From Streptomyces sp. 1-11 (GTDB lineage: Bacteria > Actinomycetota > Actinomycetes > Streptomycetales > Streptomycetaceae), in NCBI RefSeq assembly GCF_007176755.1, contig NZ_BJTV01000005.1:434001-498000 (forward strand): a DNA stretch of 64,000 nt, in the 5' to 3' direction. Under the pieces are notes generated by a model. That model made no database searches, was not told the origin of the DNA, and worked only from the letters and a program-made list of their open reading frames with translations. Below, one piece after another: positions 1 through 8,590 of this stretch; position 1 is the first letter of the stretch; every line of letters starts with the position of its first letter. The translations under genes and the position numbers were made by a program.

Positions 1-884
1 CCGGAGACGCCGGTGGAGACGATGCGGGCGAGCGGGGTGAGGCCGAGCTCGCGCGCCTTGGTGTCGGACATGATCACGACGGCGGCGGCGCCGTCGTTGA
101 GCGGGCAGCAGTTGCCGGCGGTGACGAGCCCGTCCGGGCGGAACACCGGCTTCAGGCCCTGCACGCCCTCCAGGGTGACGCCGGCTCGCGGGCCGTCGTC
201 CTTGGCGACGACCGTGCCGTCCGGCAGGGTCACCGGGGTGATCTCGCGCTCCCAGAAGCCGTTCTTGATGGCCTCTTCGGCCAGGTTCTGCGATCGGACG
301 CCGAACTCGTCCATGTCCTGGCGGGTCACGCCCTTCCAGCGGGCGAGGTTCTCCGCGGTCTGGCCCATCGCGATGTAGGCGTCCGGGACCAGGCCGTCCT
401 TACGCGGGTCGTGCCAGGTGGTGCCCTCCTGCGCGGCCACGGTGGCGGTACGGGCCTCGGCCTCGGCGAAGAACGGGTTGTGCGTGTCCGGGAGGCTGTC
501 GGAGTTGCCCTTGGTGAAGCGGGAGACCATCTCGACGCCGGCCGAGATGAAGACGTCGCCCTCGCCCGCCTTGATGGCGTGCAGCGCCATGCGGCTGGTC
601 TGCAGCGAGGAGGAGCAGTAGCGGGTGATCGTGCAGCCGGGCAGGTGGTCCATGCCCATCTGCACGGCCACGATGCGGCCGAGGTTGTTGCCCTGCTCGC
701 CGCCCGGCAGACCGCAGCCGAGCATCAGGTCGTCGATGTCCCGCGGGTCCAGCTCGGGGACCTTGGCCAGCGCCGCCTGGATGATCGTGGCGGTCAGGTC
801 GTCGGGGCGCAGGTCCTTCAGGGAGCCCTTGAAGGCGCGGCCGATGGGGGAGCGGGCGGTCGAGACGATCACGGCTTCGGGCAT
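1..884 (-). CDS. Acetyl-CoA C-acetyltransferase (thiolase family), truncated at window edge
   Basis: Cytoplasmic thiolase-superfamily enzyme that condenses or cleaves acyl-CoA units. The first 294 residues are visible; the gene runs off the left edge, so the catalytic His and second Cys near the C-terminus cannot be checked. The ATG lies five bases after GGAG. Residues 5-20 are the thiolase opening (VIVSTARSPIGRAFKG), Cys90 in RYCSSSLQT is the acyl-accepting nucleophile, and MGQTAEN and NDGAAA match the family. The next gene upstream (SGNH hydrolase) is on the same strand but ends 238 bases away, so this gene probably has its own promoter; a TetR-type palindrome lies about 100 bases upstream. 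Biosynthetic versus beta-oxidation role cannot be decided from sequence. Confidence 0.93.
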   Translation of the reverse strand, partial: MPEAVIVSTARSPIGRAFKGSLKDLRPDDLTATIIQAALAKVPELDPRDIDDLMLGCGLPGGEQGNNLGRIVAVQMGMDHLPGCTITRYCSSSLQTSRMALHAIKAGEGDVFISAGVEMVSRFTKGNSDSLPDTHNPFFAEAEARTATVAAQEGTTWHDPRKDGLVPDAYIAMGQTAENLARWKGVTRQDMDEFGVRSQNLAEEAIKNGFWEREITPVTLPDGTVVAKDDGPRAGVTLEGVQGLKPVFRPDGLVTAGNCCPLNDGAAAVVIMSDTKARELGLTPLARIVSTGVS

Positions 885-984
885 CACGGCTCCAGAGGAC
901 GGAGTTTGGGCAGGGCCGGTTGGGAAGTTACCCGGCCGTATGGTTCAGGTCACCGGTGTCGCGGTGTGACACTGACCGCAATTT

Positions 985-998
985 ACTAAGCGCTTGCT
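985..998. promoter_or_regulatory. Candidate TetR-type operator upstream of the thiolase gene
   Basis: Imperfect palindrome ACTAAGCGCTTGCT (AGCAAGCGCTTAGT on the thiolase strand) in the only AT-richer patch of the 238-base gap. It differs by one base from the AnCAAGnnCTTGnT pattern known for KstR2-like TetR regulators of acyl-CoA metabolism. The regulator is not in this window; function is inferred. Confidence 0.4.
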
Positions 999-1122
999 TG
1001 GGCCGCCGGCGGTTCGGCGGGGCGTGGCGGGCGGGTGGGGGTGGCGGCGGGGACGCTGCCCCCGGCCCCCCGGGCCCGCACCCACCCGTGCACCCGGTCC
1101 GGCCTGCGGTCGCCTCGGGTGT

Positions 1123-2142
1123 TCATACCGAGGGGCGGGCCGGTTCCGCCTCGCTCACGCGGCGCCGGCGGCGGCGCTTGAGCAGGGCCCAGGGGCCGCG
1201 GGGGCCCGTGGGCATGGCCGCCGTGACCTCGGTGCCCGCCTCCGAGGCGGCCTCCGCGGCCGCCCGGGCCACCGGCAGGAAGCCCTCGCGCCGGGACGCG
1301 TCCGGCCGTTCCTCGTCGGCCGGCCACAGGCCGAGCGCCGCGCAGACCGTGGGCAGGACCGCCATCGCCGCGGTCGCGTAGCCCTCCGCCGAGGGGTGGT
1401 AGTTGTCGGGGCCGAACAGCTCCCGGGGATTCGCCTCGAACTCCGGGCCCAGCAGATCGCCCAGCGACACCGTCCGCCCGCCCTGCTCCACCGCCCCGAT
1501 CGTCTGCGCCGCCGCGAGCTGCCGCGAGGCCCGGCGGGCCAGCCAGCGCAGCGGCTGCTGCACCGGCTCGATGGTGCCGAGGTCCGGGCACGTGCCGACG
1601 ACCACCTCCGCGCCGGCCGTGCGCAGCCGCCGCACCGCCGCCGACAGATGCCGCACCGAACGCGTCGGCGGCATCCGGTGGGTCACGTCGTTGGCGCCGA
1701 TCATGATCACGCACACGTCCGGGACCGGATCAGCGGCCGACAGGACCAGCGCCACCTGCCGGTCCAGGTCGTTCGACTGGGCGCCCGGCAGTGCCACGTT
1801 GCGCAGTTCCACCGGCCGCTCCGCCACCGCGGCCAGACCCGAGGCCAGCAGCGCCCCCGGCGTCTGACCCGCCCGGTGCACACCCTGCCCCGCGGCCGTC
1901 GAGTCGCCGAGCAGGGCCAGCCGCAGCGGCGGTTCGCCGGGGACGTCGTACGCGTGCCCGTACACCCCGTCGGCCACCGGCACCCGGCCCACGCTTCCGT
2001 TGCCCACGTGGCGCCGGGCCAGCCGCACCTCCGCCAGCAGCAGGCCGACGGCCGCCGCCCCGACGAGCCCCACCCCGCCGCCGCCGTACGCCGCTCCGGC
2101 CGCGATGCGCCGGGCCACTCTCGCCCTCGACATGCTCGTCAT
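1123..2142 (-). CDS. Membrane-anchored SGNH/GDSL hydrolase
   Basis: Esterase/lipase-type hydrolase of 339 residues, probably tethered to the outer face of the membrane by an N-terminal hydrophobic segment (residues about 12-37). The SGNH blocks are visible: LLGDSTAAG with nucleophile Ser81, the LPGAQSND block with Gly120, IGAND (Asn151), and a late D-x-x-H in GPDNYHPSAEGY. The start at 2142 follows an AGGAGG about 11 bases upstream; an in-frame upstream ATG would add 23 basic residues and has no better ribosome site. The C-terminus is Arg-rich (KRRRRRR). Divergent from the cystathionine beta-synthase gene. Substrate unknown; lipid or acetylated sugar esters are typical. Confidence 0.85.
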   Translation of the reverse strand: MTSMSRARVARRIAAGAAYGGGGVGLVGAAAVGLLLAEVRLARRHVGNGSVGRVPVADGVYGHAYDVPGEPPLRLALLGDSTAAGQGVHRAGQTPGALLASGLAAVAERPVELRNVALPGAQSNDLDRQVALVLSAADPVPDVCVIMIGANDVTHRMPPTRSVRHLSAAVRRLRTAGAEVVVGTCPDLGTIEPVQQPLRWLARRASRQLAAAQTIGAVEQGGRTVSLGDLLGPEFEANPRELFGPDNYHPSAEGYATAAMAVLPTVCAALGLWPADEERPDASRREGFLPVARAAAEAASEAGTEVTAAMPTGPRGPWALLKRRRRRRVSEAEPARPSV

Positions 2143-2303
2143 GCGTCGCCGCCACCTCCTCGTAGCCGTACACCCACTCCTTGCCCCGTACGGCCCGTGT
2201 GCCAATCTCAACGGGGAGTGAACGCCCGTCCCACCTCACTCCGGGGCCGTAGGCTGGCGGAACCACTACGACCAATGTTTTTTGCAAGCAACCGGAGACA
2301 ACG

Positions 2304-3695
<1,392 letters not shown>

Positions 3696-3710
3696 CCGTA
3701 CCCCGGGTGA

Positions 3711-3739
3711 ACCGCCGGTGACGCCGGCGAACCGGCGGT
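3711..3739. terminator. Hairpin after cbs
   Basis: ACCGCCGGT (3711-3719) pairs with ACCGGCGGT (3731-3739) across an 11-base loop, 16 bases after the cbs stop. No T-run follows, as is usual in Streptomyces. Probable terminator. Confidence 0.5.
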
Positions 3740-3960
3740 GACCTGGGCGGGCCTGGCCGTTCCGCAACTGGTACGAGCGTGTCACGTGCGCGCAGCACCC
3801 GCTTAACACAGGTCCGGCACATTAGAGGTGTCGGCCACGGCGGGAGCGGCTCCCCGCCCGGGCCGGCGCCGTGCGGCGCCAAGGACCTCCGGAGCGGCTC
3901 CCGGACTTTCCATGGACGCCCAGGACGCGCAAGCCCGGTCCTGACCCGGCCCGCGTCCCT

Positions 3961-4017
3961 GCGCGGGGACCGCCGTCGTCCCGCCCCCCGGCAACGGGGG
4001 TGCGGCGGTCCCCGCGC
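3961..4017. terminator. Strong compound hairpin between convergent genes
   Basis: A perfect 15-base-pair stem (3961-3975 with 4003-4017) encloses a second C5/G5 hairpin. It lies 33 bases beyond the stop of the minus-strand membrane protein and faces cbs. The rest of the 355-base gap from 3696 to 4050 shows no convincing gene. Confidence 0.75.
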
Positions 4018-4050
4018 ACAACTCTTCCCGGGGCCGCACGCCCCGGCGCC

Positions 4051-4482
4051 TCAGTCCTCCCCGGCGGACCGCCGGGCATCGCGCCGGCCGGTCATCAGCT
4101 CGGGGTTGAGCCGCACCGCCTGGGCCGCGTTCACACCTACGATGCCGAGCCAGGTCGCCACGATCCCGGTCATCCCGGCGAGGGCGCCGGAGATGGCGGA
4201 GAGCGGGACGGCCAGCACCAGCGACAGGACGGCGAGGCCGAAGCGGTCCACCCACGACCCGGCCGACCTGGGCCGCCTGGTGCCGCGCGCGTCGGCCATC
4301 CGCTGCTCGGCCAGGTGCCGCCGCACCCTGCGCTCCACCGTGTCGTCGATCCGCTGCTCGACCCTCTCCAGGAAGGAGTCCACGAGCGCGGAGTCGTACT
4401 CCTCGCCCAGCTCCCCGCGCGCCCGTACGGTGGCGTCCAGGTCCTTCTTGAGGTCGGTGTCCCGCGAGTCCAGTGCGCTCAT
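4051..4482 (-). CDS. Small integral membrane protein, unknown function
   Basis: I do not recognise a named family. The 143-residue product has a charged N-terminal half (residues 1-75, heptad-like, rich in Glu, Asp and Arg, probably helical) followed by two hydrophobic segments near residues 78-95 and 97-115 with little between them, suggesting a hairpin membrane anchor with a cytoplasmic helical domain. The start chosen is the ATG at 4482 (MSALDSRDTD); an in-frame ATG 12 codons upstream has no ribosome site either. A strong hairpin (3961-4017) lies after the stop. Divergent from the RpiR-type regulator. No function is assigned. Confidence 0.7.
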   Translation of the reverse strand: MSALDSRDTDLKKDLDATVRARGELGEEYDSALVDSFLERVEQRIDDTVERRVRRHLAEQRMADARGTRRPRSAGSWVDRFGLAVLSLVLAVPLSAISGALAGMTGIVATWLGIVGVNAAQAVRLNPELMTGRRDARRSAGED

Positions 4483-4702
4483 GCGCTTCACGGTAGGGAG
4501 CGCGGGGGCCCGGCGCACTGGGGGAAACCCCCCTCTTTCGCATCTCGGGAGAACGGGGCGAGCCGCTCGCCGGAAACCCTGGCCCGCCGGAAGACCGGGC
4601 CCGCCGGATCGCGGGACGGGCCTTGTCCCGGCTGTATAGGCTCATGCAGAGTTCTGGATGACTGAATAATCCGAGAGTCCGCACGCGGAGGGGGAGCACA
4701 TC

Positions 4703-5566
4703 ATGAGCGTCGACCGGAGCACGGGCGCGACGGACACTCCGGCGACCCGTCTGCAGGCGCTCTTCGAGGGGCACCGGCTCACGCCGACCCAGCGCCGCAT
4801 CGCGCACAGCATGGTGCGGCGGGCCGCCGACGTCCCCTTCCTGTCCAGCGTGGAGCTGGCCGAGCTGGCCGGGGTCAGCCAGCCCTCGGTGACCCGGTTC
4901 GCGGTCGCCCTCGGCTTCGACGGCTACCCGGCGCTGCGCAGGCACCTGCGCGAGGTCGTGCCCGCCGAGCAGGCCGCCGCCGGGCCGGGCCCGTACAACG
5001 AGTACCAGCAGGCCGTCGAGGCCGAGATCGAGAACCTCAGGCACCTCGCGGAGCTGCTCGCCGACCCCCGGCCGGTGCGGAAGGCCGGCCGGATCCTCGC
5101 CGCCTCGCGCCCGCTGCCGGTGCTCGGACTGCGCGCCGCCGCCTCGCAGGCGTACGGCTTCGCGTACTTCGCCGCCAAGGTGCACCCGGACGTCCGGCTG
5201 CTCGACGAGGGCGGGACGATGATCCAGGACCGCATCGACGCGGCCGTCCGCGCCGGCGCCACGGCCCTGCTGTGCTTCGCGCTGCCCCGGCACCCGCGCG
5301 AGGTGGTCGACACCCTCGCCTACGCCAGGGAGGCGGGGCTGACCGTCGTCACGGTCGCCGACTCCGCCTTCGCGCCCGTCGCCCGCCACTCCGACCTGCT
5401 GCTGCCCGCCGCGGTCGGCACCGGGCTCGCCTTCGACACCGCGTGCGCGCCGATGCTGCTCGGACGGGTGCTGCTGGAGGCGCTGTGCGACGATCTGCCG
5501 GACGCCCAGGCCCGGTTGGAGCAGTTCGACGCGAACGCCGCCGCGCGCGGGCTGTTCGTGGAGTGA
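4703..5566 (+). CDS. MurR/RpiR-family transcriptional regulator
   Basis: 287-residue regulator with an N-terminal helix-turn-helix of the RpiR type (residues about 10-85, including LAELAGVSQPSVTRFAVALG) and a C-terminal SIS sugar-phosphate-binding domain (about 115-265). Proteins of this family respond to phosphorylated sugars or amino sugars; the effector here is unknown. The ATG follows a GGAGGGGGAG ribosome site. No sugar-catabolic gene is adjacent, so the target cannot be read from context. Confidence 0.9.
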   Translation: MSVDRSTGATDTPATRLQALFEGHRLTPTQRRIAHSMVRRAADVPFLSSVELAELAGVSQPSVTRFAVALGFDGYPALRRHLREVVPAEQAAAGPGPYNEYQQAVEAEIENLRHLAELLADPRPVRKAGRILAASRPLPVLGLRAAASQAYGFAYFAAKVHPDVRLLDEGGTMIQDRIDAAVRAGATALLCFALPRHPREVVDTLAYAREAGLTVVTVADSAFAPVARHSDLLLPAAVGTGLAFDTACAPMLLGRVLLEALCDDLPDAQARLEQFDANAAARGLFVE

Positions 5567-5663
5567 CCCGACGCCTTCTCAGACTCGTCTCACGTTCCGC
5601 CGTTAGCGTCGTGCCCGGACCCAGGGACTGGGTGAACACGCGGACGTGACACGGGAGGCTGAC

Positions 5664-6248
5664 GTGGCGCGCGGAGGACAGGGACTGGCCAGGGTGGCCG
5701 TCGTCGTACGAGCGGGGGCCGCGCCCCTGTGGTGGGCCGGAGTGGCGGCCGCCGGTGTCGGAGTACTGCCGCCCGGGCTGACCGGGCGCCGGATCGGGGT
5801 GTCGGCGGGAGCCGCGCTGTTCCTGGTCGCCCTGGCCGTGATGGCACTGGTGCGCCGCAAGCGGTACACCACGCTGGCCCGCGGGGCCGCCAGGGCGGGC
5901 AAGTACGACGTGCTGCAGGACCGGGCGGTGACCGTGCGCAACTGGCGCCGGGGGCACCGGTGGTGGCTGCTGCTGGCGTTCGCCGTGGCGCTCGGCGGTT
6001 CGTTCGTGCTGCCCGCGGCCGGGGGCATGCTGCTGGCCGGGGCCGGCACCGGGCTCAGGCTGAAGGCCGCCTGGCTGGGGCGCCGGGAGCGGGCCGGGCA
6101 GATGCTGCTGTGGGTGCGGGTCGACTGGCTCGACCGGCGCGGCGGCGGTCCGGCGGGCAGGGCCGTCAAGGGCCTGCGTGCCACGGGCGTCGCGGCAGGC
6201 GACGCGACCCCGGGCGGGTCCCGCCGCCGCACCGCGGCACTGGTCTGA
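5664..6248 (+). CDS. Integral membrane protein, unknown
   Basis: 194 residues. The GTG at 5664 is preferred because GGGAGG lies five bases upstream; an earlier in-frame GTG at 5646 lacks such a site. Three or four hydrophobic segments are visible: a Trp/Ala/Gly segment near residues 20-40, a strong helix near 45-65 (AALFLVALAVMALV), and a longer region around residues 100-130. The loops and C-terminus are Arg-rich. I know no characterised homologue. It sits between the regulator and the convergent Roadblock operon with only 20 bases to the latter. Confidence 0.7.
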   Translation: MARGGQGLARVAVVVRAGAAPLWWAGVAAAGVGVLPPGLTGRRIGVSAGAALFLVALAVMALVRRKRYTTLARGAARAGKYDVLQDRAVTVRNWRRGHRWWLLLAFAVALGGSFVLPAAGGMLLAGAGTGLRLKAAWLGRRERAGQMLLWVRVDWLDRRGGGPAGRAVKGLRATGVAAGDATPGGSRRRTAALV

Positions 6249-6268
6249 CCTCGTGCGGACCCGGGGGG

Positions 6269-6643
6269 CTAGACCTCCAGCTCTTCCTCGATCCGCTTGA
6301 GCTGGTGCCGGGCCATCGCCAGGTTGGCCCGGTTCTGCTCCAGGACGAGGTAGAGGAACAGGCCGTTCCCGCCGCGTCCCTTGAGCAGGCGGATCAGGTG
6401 GTACTGGTCCGTCAGCGTGATCAGGATGTCGTCGATCTCGGCCTTGAGGCCCAGCATCTCCATCGTGCGCATCTTGGCGCGGATCACGTCCGTGTTGCCC
6501 GCCGCGGCCACGTTGAGGTCGAAGGTCTTGCTGCCGCCCATCGTGCCCAGCGCCATGCCGCTGGTGTAGTCGACGAGCGCGACGCCGGTGGCGCCCTCGA
6601 TGGAGGTCAGGGCCTCTTTCAGGGCGGTCTCGGTGTTGGCCAT
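6269..6643 (-). CDS. Roadblock/LC7-domain protein (fourth gene of operon)
   Basis: 124-residue single-domain protein of the Roadblock/LC7 (MglB-like) superfamily: an N-terminal helix, the ATGVALVDYTSGMALGTMGG strand-turn-strand, and a C-terminal helix. Such proteins usually act as dimers that bind or regulate small Ras-like GTPases, and in Streptomyces they occur in conservons. Start supported by GAGG six bases upstream of the ATG. It follows the preceding gene by 10 bases, so it is cotranscribed with 6654-8411. It is a paralogue of the first gene of the operon (8022-8411): both share SG.ALG and Y/H-LIRL/LLRF-type segments. No GTPase gene lies nearby. Confidence 0.85.
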   Translation of the reverse strand: MANTETALKEALTSIEGATGVALVDYTSGMALGTMGGSKTFDLNVAAAGNTDVIRAKMRTMEMLGLKAEIDDILITLTDQYHLIRLLKGRGGNGLFLYLVLEQNRANLAMARHQLKRIEEELEV

Positions 6644-6653
6644 GGTGGTCCTC

Positions 6654-7154
6654 TCAGTTGTCGGTTGCGGTGCGCGCTTCGGTGGCCGTGGGGCGCGGCG
6701 CGCGCACGGTGCGCGTACGTGCGGGTGCGGTTCGGGCGGGCCGTGCGGCGGGCGCAGCGGCCCGGGCGGCGGCCTCGGCGGCGTCGAGCAGCTCCCCGAT
6801 GCGGGCGCCGGACCGGCGGCCCTCCAGGTGGAGCCGGCCGACGTTGACCCGGTCCCGGGTGAGCAGGGTCAGCACGGCGGTGCGGCCGGCCGCGTAAGTG
6901 GCGACGTAGCCGTGCTCGCCGCGCACCAGCAGCTCGCGGAAGCCGCCGTTGCCGGTGGCGTCGGCGACCCGTACGGCCACGCCGAGCGAGGCCGCGGTGA
7001 GCGCCGCGAGGCCCTCAGGGTCGACGCCGGGTGTGTCGTGGGCGACGACGAGTCCGTCGACGCCGGCCGCGAGGGCGCCGGTGAGCTGCGGGACGCGGGT
7101 GCGCAGCCGGCGCAGCTCGTCCAGCACGCTCTCCAGGTCCTGTTCGGGCACCAT
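6654..7154 (-). CDS. Roadblock-like protein with basic Ala/Arg/Thr tail (third gene of operon)
   Basis: 166 residues. Residues about 5-120 resemble the Roadblock/longin fold: a helix, LAAGVDGLVVAHDTPGVDPE, a helix, then strands ending RVNVGRLHLEGRRSG. The last 45 residues are low-complexity Ala/Arg/Pro/Thr, probably disordered and positively charged. The ATG at 7154 follows GAGGAGAG; the open frame continues upstream into the previous gene but without a ribosome site. Placed 34 bases after the DUF4388-like gene. The basic tail is absent from the other two Roadblock proteins and could contact nucleic acid or membrane; this is inference. Confidence 0.75.
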   Translation of the reverse strand: MVPEQDLESVLDELRRLRTRVPQLTGALAAGVDGLVVAHDTPGVDPEGLAALTAASLGVAVRVADATGNGGFRELLVRGEHGYVATYAAGRTAVLTLLTRDRVNVGRLHLEGRRSGARIGELLDAAEAAARAAAPAARPARTAPARTRTVRAPRPTATEARTATDN

Positions 7155-7188
7155 CAGCTCTCTCCTCTCGGCGGCGGGGTGGTGCCGT

Positions 7189-8025
7189 TCAAAGCGCCTC
7201 CAGCGCATCCCTGAGCCTCTTCAGCAGCGCGATGTCGGGGTCGGTGACCGTGAGCGGGGGAGCCGCAGGGGCCGGCGGGATCGGCGGGACCGGCGGCAGG
7301 CCGCGTGCCCCGGGCGCCGCCCGGACGAGTCCGGCCGCCGCGAGCCGGCGCACGTCCACCAGCGTGTGGAACGCCTGTCTGCCCAGATCGCGGGCGATCT
7401 CCAGGGCGGTGCGGACACCGTCCACCCGGTCGAGGACGGCCCGTCGGCGCGAGGTGACCTGCGCTCCCGAGGCGGGATCGGCGCGGATCAGCGGGGCGCT
7501 GTCGGCCGCCGGGTCCGGCCACAGCCGGTGCAGCAGCAGCCGGCGGCGCAGCGTCTCGCGCTCGAGGGCGACGACCGGGACCGAGGGCAGCGGGCCTACG
7601 CGGGGGGTGACGTCGTACCGGAAGCGGCCGGGGGTGCTGCTCGGGGTCAGGGCGAAGTACCCCGCGTCGTACAGCGCGTCCAGGTGGCACAGCTCCAGCG
7701 CGCCCGCGGGCAGCACCCCGGCGTCGAGCAGCAGCCGGGCGGCGTCCGCCGTGCCGCCGGCCCGCTCGGCCGCCCGCTGCCAGGCGGCCGCCGCGAGGGT
7801 GCCGTGGGCGGTGAGCAGCACCCCGAGGCCGGGCGCGAGGGGACTCTCGGCGTGCACGACGCGGCCCCGGGCGAGGTACAGGGTGCCGTGTTCGCGGACG
7901 AGTACGCCGGTGGCCTGCTCCTCGGCGAGCCGCCGGAGCATCGGGGACAGGGCGCCCGCGGTCCGGTCGGCCGCGGCCGGCCTGTCCCGCACCGGCAGCG
8001 GCGGAGGTGTGCCGACCATGGTCAT
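7189..8025 (-). CDS. DUF4388/PATAN-like protein with winged-helix-like C-terminus (second gene of operon)
   Basis: 278 residues. Residues about 25-95 resemble the DUF4388/PATAN module found beside MglA/MglB-type signalling proteins: EEQATGVLVREHG, LYLARGRVVHAESPL and GLGVLLTAHG. A middle region carries RFRYDVTPRVGP. Residues about 185-235 (VLDRVDGVRTALEIARDLG through VRRLAAAGLV) look like a winged helix. The end is Pro-rich followed by a short helix. Its ATG overlaps the stop of the first gene as ATGA, strong evidence of translational coupling. Role inferred as an adaptor or effector of the Roadblock proteins. Confidence 0.7.
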   Translation of the reverse strand: MTMVGTPPPLPVRDRPAAADRTAGALSPMLRRLAEEQATGVLVREHGTLYLARGRVVHAESPLAPGLGVLLTAHGTLAAAAWQRAAERAGGTADAARLLLDAGVLPAGALELCHLDALYDAGYFALTPSSTPGRFRYDVTPRVGPLPSVPVVALERETLRRRLLLHRLWPDPAADSAPLIRADPASGAQVTSRRRAVLDRVDGVRTALEIARDLGRQAFHTLVDVRRLAAAGLVRAAPGARGLPPVPPIPPAPAAPPLTVTDPDIALLKRLRDALEAL

Positions 8026-8411
8026 CCCAGCACCAGCCGGTCGGCCATCTCGCCCAGCCGGATGCGGGCGAGGGCGAGGTTGCCCTCCGCGCGGCCCAGC
8101 CACAGGTGCAGGAAGACGCTGCTGTCGAAGGACGTGACCACGAACCTCAGCAGGTGGTAGCTGTCGCGGTTGCTGATGATCACGTCCTCGACGGGCGGGC
8201 GTCCGTCCTCGGCGCCCCCGGCCGTGAAGGCGCCGTGCTCGGCGGCCAGCCTGGCCAGTTCCGCTGCCTCGGCCGCGGTGGTCTCGTGGTCACCGCCGGG
8301 GGCTTCCCCGACGGATCCCAGGGCCAGTCCGCTCGTCCAGTCCACCAGTGCGGCTCCCCGGGCGCCGGGCAGCCGCATCGCATCCAGTAGGCACTCGTCG
8401 ATTCCGGGCAC
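8022..8411 (-). CDS. Roadblock/LC7-domain protein (first gene of operon)
   Basis: 129 residues with the Roadblock/LC7 pattern: a short N-terminal helix, ARGAALVDWTSGLALGSVGE, a helix, then DVIISNRDSYHLLRFVVTSF and a final helix. Related to 6269-6643 in the same operon. The GTG start follows GGGGAGGGG. It begins a four-gene unit read to the left. In conservons a Roadblock protein is encoded with a sensor kinase, DUF742 protein and GTPase; none of those is present here. Confidence 0.85.
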   Translation of the reverse strand: MPGIDECLLDAMRLPGARGAALVDWTSGLALGSVGEAPGGDHETTAAEAAELARLAAEHGAFTAGGAEDGRPPVEDVIISNRDSYHLLRFVVTSFDSSVFLHLWLGRAEGNLALARIRLGEMADRLVLG

Positions 8412-8531
8412 GCCGGTTCCCCTCCCCGCCTGTACTCCGGTTGAGTGACAGCGACACTACGCAACGTGTGTGTCGGGGGTGACGGCTTTGGCATTTTCCG
8501 TTGGAACGTGCTTCCGGCGTACTAGGGTGGG

Positions 8532-8560
8532 TCAACTGACGTCTTTCTCACGCCAGTTGA
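8532..8560. terminator. Hairpin between decarboxylase and Roadblock operon
   Basis: TCAACTG (8532-8538) pairs with CAGTTGA (8554-8560), extendable by two pairs across one mismatch, 30 bases after the decarboxylase stop. Probable terminator separating the decarboxylase from the downstream operon on the same strand. Confidence 0.5.
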
Positions 8561-8590
8561 TCCATTTGTTCGAGCGGACCCGGGGGCGTG

